From Nitrospira sp. (GTDB taxonomy: Bacteria > Nitrospirota > Nitrospiria > Nitrospirales > Nitrospiraceae): DNA of 56,366 nt. The stretch is from assembly GCA_024330945.1 (NCBI GenBank), contig JANDJJ010000003.1, forward strand, positions 1 through 56,366, in the 5' to 3' direction. How positions within the stretch are numbered: the first letter of the stretch is position 1; the number at the start of each line of letters is the position of its first letter. The translations under genes and the position numbers were made by a program. Under the pieces are notes generated by a model that saw only the letters and a list, made by a program, of their open reading frames with translations, was not told where the DNA came from and ran no database searches. Positions 43,423 to 50,538 of the stretch are shown here, one piece after another.

Positions 43423-44233
43423 CCTGATGAGTGAACGTAACGTGGCGTTCGTCGGCGGAGGGCGGATGGCCGAGGCGTTGATCGGCGGACTGGTGTCCGC
43501 CGGCCTGTGCGGGCCGGATCGTATTCGAGCCTCCGATCCCGACGCGGATCGGCGCGAGCGCCTCAAACGGCAATTCGGCATTCAGGTTCACGAATCCAAT
43601 CGGGAGCCGGTGGCGTGGGGCGATCTGGTCGTGTTGGCGGTCAAACCCCACGTGGCGGGGAACGTCCTGCGGGACCTCGCCGGCGCGCTCGCCGATTCGC
43701 TGGTGGTTTCCGTAGTGGCCGGCCTGTCCATCGGCCGGATTGTGGACTTCTGCGGGCCGCGAACCCGCGTGATTCGAGCCATGCCGAACACGCCGGCATT
43801 GGTGAGAGAAGGGATGACGGCGTTGGCGTTCGGGCCGGGTGTCCAGGAGCGGGACGCGGACCTCGCGAGACGGCTGTTCGAGGCGGTCGGGAAGGTCGTC
43901 TCGGTTGAAGAACGATTGATGGACGCCGTCACCGGTCTGAGCGGCAGCGGGCCCGGCTACGTGTTTCTTGTCATCGAAGCGTTGACGGATGGAGGCGTGA
44001 AGATGGGGTTGCCCCGGGACGTGGCCGACCTGCTGGCTGCGCAAACCGTGCTGGGTGCGGCCCGTATGGCCTTGGAGACGAAAGAACATCCCGCGTCTTT
44101 GAAGGACCGAGTCACGTCGCCGGGAGGCACCACGATCGTCGGGCTGCATTGCCTGGAACGGGCCGGGGTGCGGGCGGCGTTGGCCGATGCCGTCGAAGCC
44201 GCCGCGAAGCGGTCGCAGGAGCTGGGAGGCTGA
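43415..44233 (+). CDS. proC: Pyrroline-5-carboxylate reductase
   Basis: A 272-residue Rossmann dehydrogenase: NVAFVGGGRMAEALIGGL, LAVKPHVAGNVL, RVIRAMPNTPALVREGMTAL, and DAVTGLSGSGPGYVFLVIEAL plus SPGGTTIVGLHCLERAG at the C-terminal dimer domain. It makes proline from P5C with NAD(P)H. The track's ORF from 43268 begins within yggS; the ATG at 43415 is the likely start, with another at 43427. It sits in the place sepF takes in the Firmicutes order. Confidence 0.95.
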   Translation: MSSLMSERNVAFVGGGRMAEALIGGLVSAGLCGPDRIRASDPDADRRERLKRQFGIQVHESNREPVAWGDLVVLAVKPHVAGNVLRDLAGALADSLVVSVVAGLSIGRIVDFCGPRTRVIRAMPNTPALVREGMTALAFGPGVQERDADLARRLFEAVGKVVSVEERLMDAVTGLSGSGPGYVFLVIEALTDGGVKMGLPRDVADLLAAQTVLGAARMALETKEHPASLKDRVTSPGGTTIVGLHCLERAGVRAALADAVEAAAKRSQELGG

Positions 44234-44535
44234 TGTTCGTCGTGGGAAACGTGCTGTTGGGAATCGCCACGGTGCTCGATTACGCCCTGTGGCTGTACAT
44301 GTGGATCATCATCGCGCGGGCGCTGATCTCCTGGGTGAATCCCGATCCGTGGAATCCGATCGTTCAGTTCCTCGATCGGGCGACGGAGCCGGTGCTGTCG
44401 CCGATTCGCCGTCGGATCGGCTGGAGAATGGGGGTGGGCGTGGATCTCTCTCCCTTAGTCGCCATTCTGGCTATTACGTTTTTGCAATATGCGGTGGTGC
44501 AGTCGCTGAAGGATTTGGCGTTACGAATGAATTGA
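44233..44535 (+). CDS. yggT: YggT family membrane protein
   Basis: A 100-residue protein with two hydrophobic hairpin regions. The first includes YALWLYMWIIIARALISWVNPDPWNPIVQFLDRATEPVLSPIRRRI, whose RxxxSWVNPDPWNPIVQFL and PVLSPIRR pieces are the YggT signature. The homologue YlmG/Ycf19 affects chromosome or plastid nucleoid distribution and division. The ATG at 44233 overlaps the proC stop by one base (TGATG), so it is read by coupling. The track shows it only as the end of a longer ORF from 44149. Confidence 0.92.
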   Translation: MFVVGNVLLGIATVLDYALWLYMWIIIARALISWVNPDPWNPIVQFLDRATEPVLSPIRRRIGWRMGVGVDLSPLVAILAITFLQYAVVQSLKDLALRMN

Positions 44536-44552
44536 TTCAACAGGGGGATGCC

Positions 44553-45065
44553 ATGAACATCACACCGCTCGATATTCAGCAAATGGCCTTTCGCGTGAAG
44601 TTCCGGGGATACGATCAGGAAGAGGTCAATCGGTTTCTGGAGGAGGTGGCGCGCACCGTCGAATCGTTGAATCGGGACAACGCGGGGTTGCGCGACCGGC
44701 TTGCGTTGCTGGAGCAGCAGGTGGCGGAATTGAAACGAGCGGAAGCGACGTTGTCGAACACGTTGATGTCGGCGCAGTCGCTGGCCGACGACGTCAAGAG
44801 AAACGCTCAGCGCGACGCCGAATTGATCGTGAAAGAGGCGGAGCTGAAGGCCGAGGAGCTGTTCCGGCAGGCGCGCGTCGAATTGGCCGATACGCAGCGG
44901 GAGCTGTCCCTCTTACAGAAGCAGCGGCTGTTGATGGTGGAACGGATGCGCGCCACGCTCCACACCTTTGAACGGATGCTGGATGTTGAGGCGAGCGACG
45001 CCTATCACGATCATGAGATGGTCTCCGACATCAAGCTGCAGGGCGACTCAAGCTCCTCCCGCTGA
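44553..45065 (+). CDS. divIVA: DivIVA domain protein
   Basis: A 170-residue coiled-coil protein starting MNITPLDIQQMAFRVKFRGYDQEEVNRFLEEVA, the N-terminal DivIVA lipid-binding domain with its exposed aromatic/Arg tip. A long coiled coil runs from about 35 to 145. DivIVA proteins recognise curved membranes at poles and septa. The ATG at 44553 follows GGGGG. The tail is Ser-rich (GDSSSSR). It is the last gene in the dcw run. Only the longer shadow ORF from 44187 is in the track. Confidence 0.92.
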   Translation: MNITPLDIQQMAFRVKFRGYDQEEVNRFLEEVARTVESLNRDNAGLRDRLALLEQQVAELKRAEATLSNTLMSAQSLADDVKRNAQRDAELIVKEAELKAEELFRQARVELADTQRELSLLQKQRLLMVERMRATLHTFERMLDVEASDAYHDHEMVSDIKLQGDSSSSR

Positions 45066-45125
45066 ACGGGCGGGCGGTTCCTTCACCTCCTCAGCGACTG
45101 TTGAACGATCCGATGGACGCCGATC

Positions 45126-46262
45126 ATGTCGGTTCCTGCATCCCTCTGTGCAGCGTTGGAACAGGCCGTCGCGGACGGCGTGTTCCCCGGCGCGGCCCTT
45201 GCCGTTCGCCGCGGCCTGACGGACACCTGGCTGATAACGGCCGGGCGGCTGTCCTCCCAGCCTCCGGGCGACGCCGTGACCACTTCGACGATCTATGACC
45301 TGGCTTCTCTGACCAAACCATTGGCGACCGTTACCGCCATCGCGTTGCTGGTGCAAGAGGGGCGATGCCGGCTCGACGATCCCATCGAATCGTTGTTGCC
45401 GGAATTGGCGGGCGCGGCGGTCGGATCGGCGACGCTTCGGCACTTGCTGACTCACAGTTCGGGCCTTCCTGGCTGGAGAAGATTCTATGAACGGTTGAGT
45501 CCACAGGCGGTCCTTCCTGCATCGGAGCAGGAACGATCACAAGCCGAGGCGCAGGTGCTCCATTTGATCGGCCGGGAACCTCTTCTCTATGAAAGAGGCA
45601 GCCGGAGTCTCTATAGCGATCTGGGCTTCATGCTGCTGGGGATGGCGGTCGAGCGAGGGGGATCGATGCGGCTGGATGAGTACGTGCGGCAGCGTATCGC
45701 GGAACCGACGGGGGCCAGGCCCTGGCACTATCTGCCGACCGACGAAGAAGGAAAGAGGCTCTTGGCATCACTGATCGAGCGAACGGCTCCAACCGAATGG
45801 GATGATTGGAGACAGCGTTTGCTCGTCGGTGAGGTGCATGATGAAAACGCCGCGGCGCTCGGCGGCGTCGCGGGCCATGCCGGTCTGTTTGGAACGGCGG
45901 AGGCCGTACTCGCCGTTTCGGGAGCCTGGCTGGCCGCTTATCATGGCAGACCGTCGCTCCTTAACCGGGATGTCGTGCGCGAATTCGTTCGACCACCGAA
46001 CGAGGGAGCTGTCTCGACTTGGGCTTTGGGATGGGAGACGCCGTCGGCTCCTTCCTCCTCTGGGCATCATTTCTCACAACGATCGTTCGGACATCTGGGA
46101 TACACGGGGACTTCGATCTGGATCGATCCCGTCAGCGAACTGGAAGTGGTGTTGTTGTCGAATCGAGTGCATCCGACGCGGAGAAACGAGAAGATTAGGG
46201 CGTTTCGCCCCGTGATACACGATCTTGTGTATCAGGAGCGCGTGCGTGGCGTCTCAGGCTGA
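45126..46262 (+). CDS. Serine hydrolase, class C beta-lactamase-like
   Basis: A 378-residue protein of the beta-lactamase/D-Ala carboxypeptidase-esterase fold: SLTK (in YDLASLTKPLAT) is the SxxK nucleophile motif, YSDLGFMLLG stands for the YxN motif with Asp in place of Asn, and HLGYTGTSIW supplies the KTG-like strand. The N-terminus PGAALAVRRG is typical of the family. No signal peptide is seen, so it may be cytoplasmic or use a different export route. Likely a peptidase or esterase acting on cell-wall or related esters; a true beta-lactamase is less likely. It converges on and overlaps the next gene by 31 bases. Confidence 0.85.
   Translation: MSVPASLCAALEQAVADGVFPGAALAVRRGLTDTWLITAGRLSSQPPGDAVTTSTIYDLASLTKPLATVTAIALLVQEGRCRLDDPIESLLPELAGAAVGSATLRHLLTHSSGLPGWRRFYERLSPQAVLPASEQERSQAEAQVLHLIGREPLLYERGSRSLYSDLGFMLLGMAVERGGSMRLDEYVRQRIAEPTGARPWHYLPTDEEGKRLLASLIERTAPTEWDDWRQRLLVGEVHDENAAALGGVAGHAGLFGTAEAVLAVSGAWLAAYHGRPSLLNRDVVREFVRPPNEGAVSTWALGWETPSAPSSSGHHFSQRSFGHLGYTGTSIWIDPVSELEVVLLSNRVHPTRRNEKIRAFRPVIHDLVYQERVRGVSG
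46213..46234. repeat. Inverted repeat in the convergent gene overlap
   Basis: TGATACAC and GTGTATCA form a perfect 8-bp stem with a six-base loop, at the end of the serine hydrolase gene and the end of the opposite-strand gene. It may limit readthrough, though there is no T-tract. Confidence 0.6.
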
Positions 46263-46570
46263 TCGGCGTACTCGATCCACGTTTCCTTCTCGGCCAGGTA
46301 GCGCGTTCCTCTGAAGTTGACCCTGGTCCGCATTTGCGTAAAGCCGAACCCCTGGAGTTTTTGAACCACTTCCTTGACCGCCGCCGCGATGGTGGAATGA
46401 GAGCCGCTTTCGACGGTGAGGGCTTCGTAGGTGACTTTGGCTGTATAGCCTGATGAAGAACGATGGACGAGGACGGCGCGATTAAAATAGCGATCGCTGG
46501 GATCGACCCCCTCGATCTGATGTTTTTCGACAAGTCCTTCTTTTCTAAACAGCAACGGCAACGTGCTCAT
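46232..46570 (-). CDS. Conserved-looking hypothetical protein, 112 residues
   Basis: The product begins MSTLPLLFRKEGLVEKHQIEG and has a two-part alpha/beta look: YTAKVTYEALTVESGSH followed by a helix (IAAAVKEVVQKLQGFGF) and the strand MRTRVNFRGTRYLAEKETWIEY. No signal peptide or membrane segment. I do not recognise the family. Support for it being real is strong: GGAGG four bases before the ATG, a near-consensus promoter and an operator-like repeat upstream. It overlaps the serine hydrolase tail to tail. Confidence 0.8.
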   Translation of the reverse strand: MSTLPLLFRKEGLVEKHQIEGVDPSDRYFNRAVLVHRSSSGYTAKVTYEALTVESGSHSTIAAAVKEVVQKLQGFGFTQMRTRVNFRGTRYLAEKETWIEYADQPETPRTRS

Positions 46571-46602
46571 ACTGCCTCCTCAAAACTCACTGCGTCCGCC
46601 GT

Positions 46603-46619
46603 ATTAACGACGAGTTAAT
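46603..46619. promoter_or_regulatory. Operator-like inverted repeat at the transcription start
   Basis: ATTAAC-gacga-GTTAAT, with 6-bp arms, covers the predicted start of the minus-strand transcript, just downstream of its -10 box. A repressor bound here would block initiation. Confidence 0.45.
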
Positions 46620-46622
46620 TTT

Positions 46623-46651
46623 ATTATAGGAACGTGGTCCGCCGACTGCAA
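46623..46651 (-). promoter_or_regulatory. Sigma-70 promoter of the 112-residue protein gene
   Basis: Read on the minus strand: TTGCAG (46651-46646), a 17-base spacer and a perfect TATAAT (46628-46623). The transcript would begin near 46616, giving a leader of about 46 bases. Confidence 0.7.
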
Positions 46652-46656
46652 CTTCA

Positions 46657-46685
46657 TTGACAAGCCGGGTGGTGGTTACTAAGAT
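46657..46685 (+). promoter_or_regulatory. Sigma-70 promoter before the PgsA-type gene
   Basis: A perfect TTGACA (46657-46662), a 17-base spacer and TAAGAT (46680-46685). It is divergent from the promoter above. The leader to the ATG at 46704 would be only about 12 bases. Confidence 0.5.
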
Positions 46686-46703
46686 GACGCCCGATCATTT
46701 TCC

Positions 46704-47246
46704 ATGAACATTCCCAACAGTCTGACGATTCTCCGCATTCTGCTGATCCCCGTTTACATCGGCTGCATGACATACGGCGAATACGGACTTGCTCTCTTGG
46801 CGCTCCTGCTGGCCGGCCTCACGGACGCCATCGACGGTCTGATCGCCCGCAAGTGGAATCAGCAAACCCGGCTGGGAATGTTCCTGGATCCCCTCGCGGA
46901 CAAACTGCTCTTGACGTCGGGCTTTCTCTCTCTCGCCTGGTTGCATCTCGTTCCATCGTGGTTAGTGATTCTGGTCGTGAGTCGCGACGTGATTCTTCTC
47001 CTCGGTACGGCCGTGGCCCATCTGACGGCGACCCAGCTCGACGTCACGCCGACGATATGGGGGAAGGGAACGACGGCGTTGCAATTGAGCTATCTTTTCC
47101 TGGCCGTTCTTCTGACGTGGCTTGATCTGGATCGTTCAACGCTTACCCCGCTCATGGCGGTCATGGTCGCATTTACTCTGATTTCGGGCTTTCAATACCT
47201 GCAACGGGGATATCGAAACAGCAACCTGCCCGGCTTGCCCCGATAA
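46704..47246 (+). CDS. pgsA: CDP-diacylglycerol--glycerol-3-phosphate 3-phosphatidyltransferase (PgsA-like)
   Basis: A 180-residue membrane enzyme of the CDP-alcohol phosphotransferase family, with MNIPNSLTILRILLIPVYI and the complete signature DG-LI-AR-x8-G-x3-D-x3-D in DAIDGLIARKWNQQTRLGMF followed by LDPLADK. It is the length of PgsA, which makes phosphatidylglycerol phosphate; a cardiolipin-synthase-type role is the main alternative. It is compact and lacks the extra N-terminal domain of the phosphonate-locus homologue at 15.1 kb. A promoter lies just upstream. Confidence 0.85.
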   Translation: MNIPNSLTILRILLIPVYIGCMTYGEYGLALLALLLAGLTDAIDGLIARKWNQQTRLGMFLDPLADKLLLTSGFLSLAWLHLVPSWLVILVVSRDVILLLGTAVAHLTATQLDVTPTIWGKGTTALQLSYLFLAVLLTWLDLDRSTLTPLMAVMVAFTLISGFQYLQRGYRNSNLPGLPR

Positions 47247-47303
47247 GATAAGCGATCATGTTTCCCGACGGGCGATCTCTCTTCGGAAAATAATGTAATT
47301 ATT

Positions 47304-47332
47304 TTGACAGGTTTTCAGCCTCTCAGTAGACT
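47304..47332 (+). promoter_or_regulatory. Candidate promoter of the pil genes
   Basis: TTGACA (47304-47309), a 17-base spacer and TAGACT (47327-47332), in an AT-rich patch. It lies 70 bases before the pilC ATG. Confidence 0.45.
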
Positions 47333-47401
47333 GTCCACAGCCGAATCGTTTCCGCGTGCGTGGCGCGAGTTTCTTGTAAAACAAGAAGGACGAGCAAGAC
47401 C

Positions 47402-48616
47402 ATGGCCACTTTTGCATATGTCGGACGAACCAAATCCGGAGCGGTCAGAAAGGGAGAACTCGTCGCAAAGACGCGTGATGAAGCGGTTGAAATTTTACGC
47501 AAACAGAGCGTCGTTGTCACAAGTCTTCAAGAGAAGGCGAGCCGGGCGGGGGGCTCTTTCGGTTTTGGAAGGGGAGTCAGCGAGAAGGACTTGGTCGTCT
47601 TCACACGCCAGTTCGGTACGATGATCAACGCCGGGCTTCCCTTGGTTCAGTGCCTGGACATTCTGGCGACCCAGTCGGAGAACGCCGTGCTCAAGAAGGC
47701 GGTCGCCGAGATCAAAGTCGATGTCGAATCCGGTTCGACTTTCTCGGACGCGCTCCGCAAACACCCGAAGATTTTCGACGATTTGTATGTGAACATGGTG
47801 CATGCCGGCGAGGTCGGCGGTTTGTTGGACACGATCATGAGCCGCTTGTCCAAACACATTGAAAAGGCTATGAAGTTGAAGGGGCAAATCAAGAGCGCGA
47901 TGGTTTATCCGTCGGCGATCATCGGTATCGCCGTCATCGTCATCACCGTCCTCATGATTTGGGTGATCCCCGTTTTTGAGAAAATGTTCAAGGAAATGTC
48001 CGGCGGGACCATGGCGCTGCCAGGGCCGACGCAGCTCGTGATCGACATGAGCAATTTCGTACAGGCCAGTTGGTACATGATCGTGGCCGCGATCATCGGC
48101 GTCGTCGTCGCGGTGAAAAAATACTATGCGACCGCTCAAGGACGGTTGGCGATCGATAAGTCGTTGCTGAAATTGCCGATCTTCGGCGGCCTCATTCTCA
48201 AGGCGTCCGTGGCCAAGTTCACGCGGACTCTGGGGACGTTGCTGTCCAGTGGGGTGCCCTTGCTAGAGGCGCTCACGATTTGTGCGAAGACGGCGGGGAA
48301 CAAGGTCGTCGAAGGCTCGCTTTTGGAGGCAAAAGTCAGCATCAGCGGCGGAAAGACGATCGCCGATCCGCTTGCCAAGAGCGGAACGTTTCCCAAAATG
48401 GTGACGCACATGATCGCGGTCGGCGAATCGACGGGGGCATTGGATAACATGCTGGGGAAAATCGCCGACTTTTACGAAGACGAAGTGGACGAAGCCGTGG
48501 CCAACCTGACGGCGCTGTTGGAGCCGATGATGATGGTGTTTCTGGGGGTCACGGTGGGATTCATCGTGGTCGCCATGTATTTGCCCATCTTTACGATGGC
48601 GTCCGCCATCGGATAG
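47402..48616 (+). CDS. pilC: Type IV pilus inner-membrane platform protein PilC (GspF family)
   Basis: A 404-residue protein with two tandem GspF domains. The first begins FTRQFGTMINAGLPLVQCLDILA; the second begins FTRTLGTLLSSGVPLLEALTICA, each followed by a membrane helix. The start YVGRTKSGAVRKGELVAKTRDEAVEILRKQ is the usual N-terminus. It anchors the pilus assembly ATPases at the inner membrane. I use the ATG at 47402 (MATFAY); the track start at 47360 adds 14 residues. No pilB, pilT or pilin gene lies within the window. Confidence 0.95.
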   Translation: MATFAYVGRTKSGAVRKGELVAKTRDEAVEILRKQSVVVTSLQEKASRAGGSFGFGRGVSEKDLVVFTRQFGTMINAGLPLVQCLDILATQSENAVLKKAVAEIKVDVESGSTFSDALRKHPKIFDDLYVNMVHAGEVGGLLDTIMSRLSKHIEKAMKLKGQIKSAMVYPSAIIGIAVIVITVLMIWVIPVFEKMFKEMSGGTMALPGPTQLVIDMSNFVQASWYMIVAAIIGVVVAVKKYYATAQGRLAIDKSLLKLPIFGGLILKASVAKFTRTLGTLLSSGVPLLEALTICAKTAGNKVVEGSLLEAKVSISGGKTIADPLAKSGTFPKMVTHMIAVGESTGALDNMLGKIADFYEDEVDEAVANLTALLEPMMMVFLGVTVGFIVVAMYLPIFTMASAIG

Positions 48617-48667
48617 GGAAGTGAGCCGAAAAAATGGGCCGGGCGCAAGGACGGGCTGCTCGACTCG

Positions 48668-48847
48668 ATGCTCTACGAAGGGACGTTGTCCATCCTTGTC
48701 AAGACTCGTGAAAGTTTCGGCAGGCTGGTCTCCGGCCCGATGCCCTCTCTGCTTCCCAAGAAGCTCCTGCGCACGTGGTTTTATGAAGAACACGGGGCGT
48801 CCGACGAGGAAGGCCGGGCAGGCTCTCGCGGGCCGGTCGCGCCATGA
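48668..48847 (+). CDS. Small ORF between pilC and pilS, 59 residues
   Basis: Too short for the ORF track. ATG at 48668, stop TGA overlapping the pilS ATG as ATGA (48844-48847), the coupling style of this genome. Product begins MLYEGTLSILVKTRESFGRL, has a basic middle (LLPKKLLRTWFYEEH) and an acidic/Gly-rich end. About three quarters of codons end in G or C, as in the neighbours. It lies in the same frame as pilC just past the pilC stop. No family recognised. It could be a genuine small protein or the translated run-in to pilS. Confidence 0.45.
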   Translation: MLYEGTLSILVKTRESFGRLVSGPMPSLLPKKLLRTWFYEEHGASDEEGRAGSRGPVAP

Positions 48848-50538
48848 GAGACATCAGGACAAGAATTTACTGGCTGATGGGGCTGCGCCTGGTGTTGGTG
48901 ACCCTCCTGTTGGGACTCTCTCTGACCTTTCATGTCACGAGGGGAGAGCAGGCTCAGACTTTTTACGCGCTGATCGTCTTTACCTACGGGGCGACCATCG
49001 TCTACGTGGTCGTGATGCGAAAGCTCGCGAGCCCCGAAGCGATGGCCAGGCTGGCGTGGGCCCAAATCGCCGTCGATTTGCTGCTGGAAACGATCTTGAT
49101 CGCAAGAACGGGAGGTGTCGAAAGTCCCTTTGCGGTGCTGTACGTCGTCAGTGTGGCAGTGGCCAGCCTCGTTCCGCGGCGGCACGCCGGGCTGTTCGCC
49201 GCGAGCCTCTGCATCATCCTCTTCGGCATATTGACGAACGTTCAGCTCTATGGACTTACCGAATCCTGGGGCTGGTTGCCGCAGGCTCGTCTGAGCGCGG
49301 CCGAGTCTCTCCAGACCTTCGGCGTTCATGGGCTCGCGTTTCTGGTCGTCGGGTTCTTGAGCGGTGTGTTGGCGGACCAACTTCAGCAGGCCGATCGGTC
49401 GCTGCACGAGAAAGAGCGGGGACTGAGCCGGTTGCGGGCGTTCCACGAGTCCATCGTCCAAAGCATCAGCAGCGGCGTGTTCACGACCGATGAATGCGGT
49501 CGCATTACGTCGTTCAATCCCGCGGCGCAAGAGGCGACCGGCTACACGTTTGATCAAGTGTATGGGAAACTCTGGACCGACGTGTTCAATTGGCATCCTC
49601 CGCAAGAGCAGGATCATGATTCCCCCCTGCTCGACGCCCATCAACGATTGGAAGTGGAATGTAAGCGGGCGGACGGCAACCGGCTGGTCCTGGGGATGAC
49701 GCTCGCGCCGCTCCATGAACAAGGGGAACAAACGGGCATGGTCGGCGTCTTCAAGGATCTGACGCAAATTCGCGATCTGGAGGATGAAATGAAGCGGAAA
49801 GAGTGGCTGGCCACCCTCGGCGAGATGTCGGCGGGTATGGCGCATGAAATCAGGAATCCCCTCGGCGCACTCGCCGGCGCCATGCAAATGCTACGAAACG
49901 ACGCTCCTGCCGATGCAACCGGCCGGCGTTTGATGGACATCGCCATTCGCGAGGCCACGAGACTGGATGCCATCATCACGGAATTTCTCCAATATGCGAG
50001 ACCGCCGGCGCTGAATTTGAAAGAGGCGGATTTGAACAAAGTCCTTGCCGAGACGGTTGCCCTGGTCCAACATGAGGCGCGCGGGAGAACGAACGTCAGC
50101 ATCGAGACCTCCTTCAGCGACGAAGCCCTGACGGCGCAAATCGATCAAGATCAAATGAAACAGGTGTTCTGGAACCTCGCCGTCAACGCGTTTGACGCCA
50201 TGCCGCATGGCGGACGACTCGCGATCGCCACCAGGCGCCGGAAAGTGGACGTCGGCGGTCGAAAGGCGGACGTCGTGGAAATCTTGTTTCAAGATTCCGG
50301 AGGAGGGATTCCGAAAAAGAACCTGGACAAGATCTTTTTGCCGTTCTTTACGACCAAAAGCCATGGGTCTGGATTGGGGTTGGCGGCTGTGCATCGCATC
50401 GTCGATTTGCACGGGGGATGGATCAAGGTGGAAAGCCGAGAAAACGAGGGAACTCGTTTTGTCGTCTGTTTGCCGCATCCGGCCGGCGCCGGGGTGCGAT
50501 TATGGCATGAAGGGCGAGAGCCGTGGAAAAGATCCTAG
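48844..50538 (+). CDS. pilS: Sensor histidine kinase PilS-type
   Basis: A 564-residue kinase: about six membrane helices in the first 180 residues, a PAS domain (FHESIVQSISSGVFTTDECGRITSFNPAA), a HisKA domain with the phospho-His in MAHEIRNPLGALAGAMQ, and an HATPase with DSGGGIPKKNLDKIFLPFFTTK and GLGLAAVHRIV. This six-helix plus PAS layout is that of PilS, which senses pilin in the membrane and controls pilus gene transcription. It overlaps the regulator gene by 16 bases, so the two are a cognate pair. Confidence 0.93.
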   Translation: MRDIRTRIYWLMGLRLVLVTLLLGLSLTFHVTRGEQAQTFYALIVFTYGATIVYVVVMRKLASPEAMARLAWAQIAVDLLLETILIARTGGVESPFAVLYVVSVAVASLVPRRHAGLFAASLCIILFGILTNVQLYGLTESWGWLPQARLSAAESLQTFGVHGLAFLVVGFLSGVLADQLQQADRSLHEKERGLSRLRAFHESIVQSISSGVFTTDECGRITSFNPAAQEATGYTFDQVYGKLWTDVFNWHPPQEQDHDSPLLDAHQRLEVECKRADGNRLVLGMTLAPLHEQGEQTGMVGVFKDLTQIRDLEDEMKRKEWLATLGEMSAGMAHEIRNPLGALAGAMQMLRNDAPADATGRRLMDIAIREATRLDAIITEFLQYARPPALNLKEADLNKVLAETVALVQHEARGRTNVSIETSFSDEALTAQIDQDQMKQVFWNLAVNAFDAMPHGGRLAIATRRRKVDVGGRKADVVEILFQDSGGGIPKKNLDKIFLPFFTTKSHGSGLGLAAVHRIVDLHGGWIKVESRENEGTRFVVCLPHPAGAGVRLWHEGREPWKRS

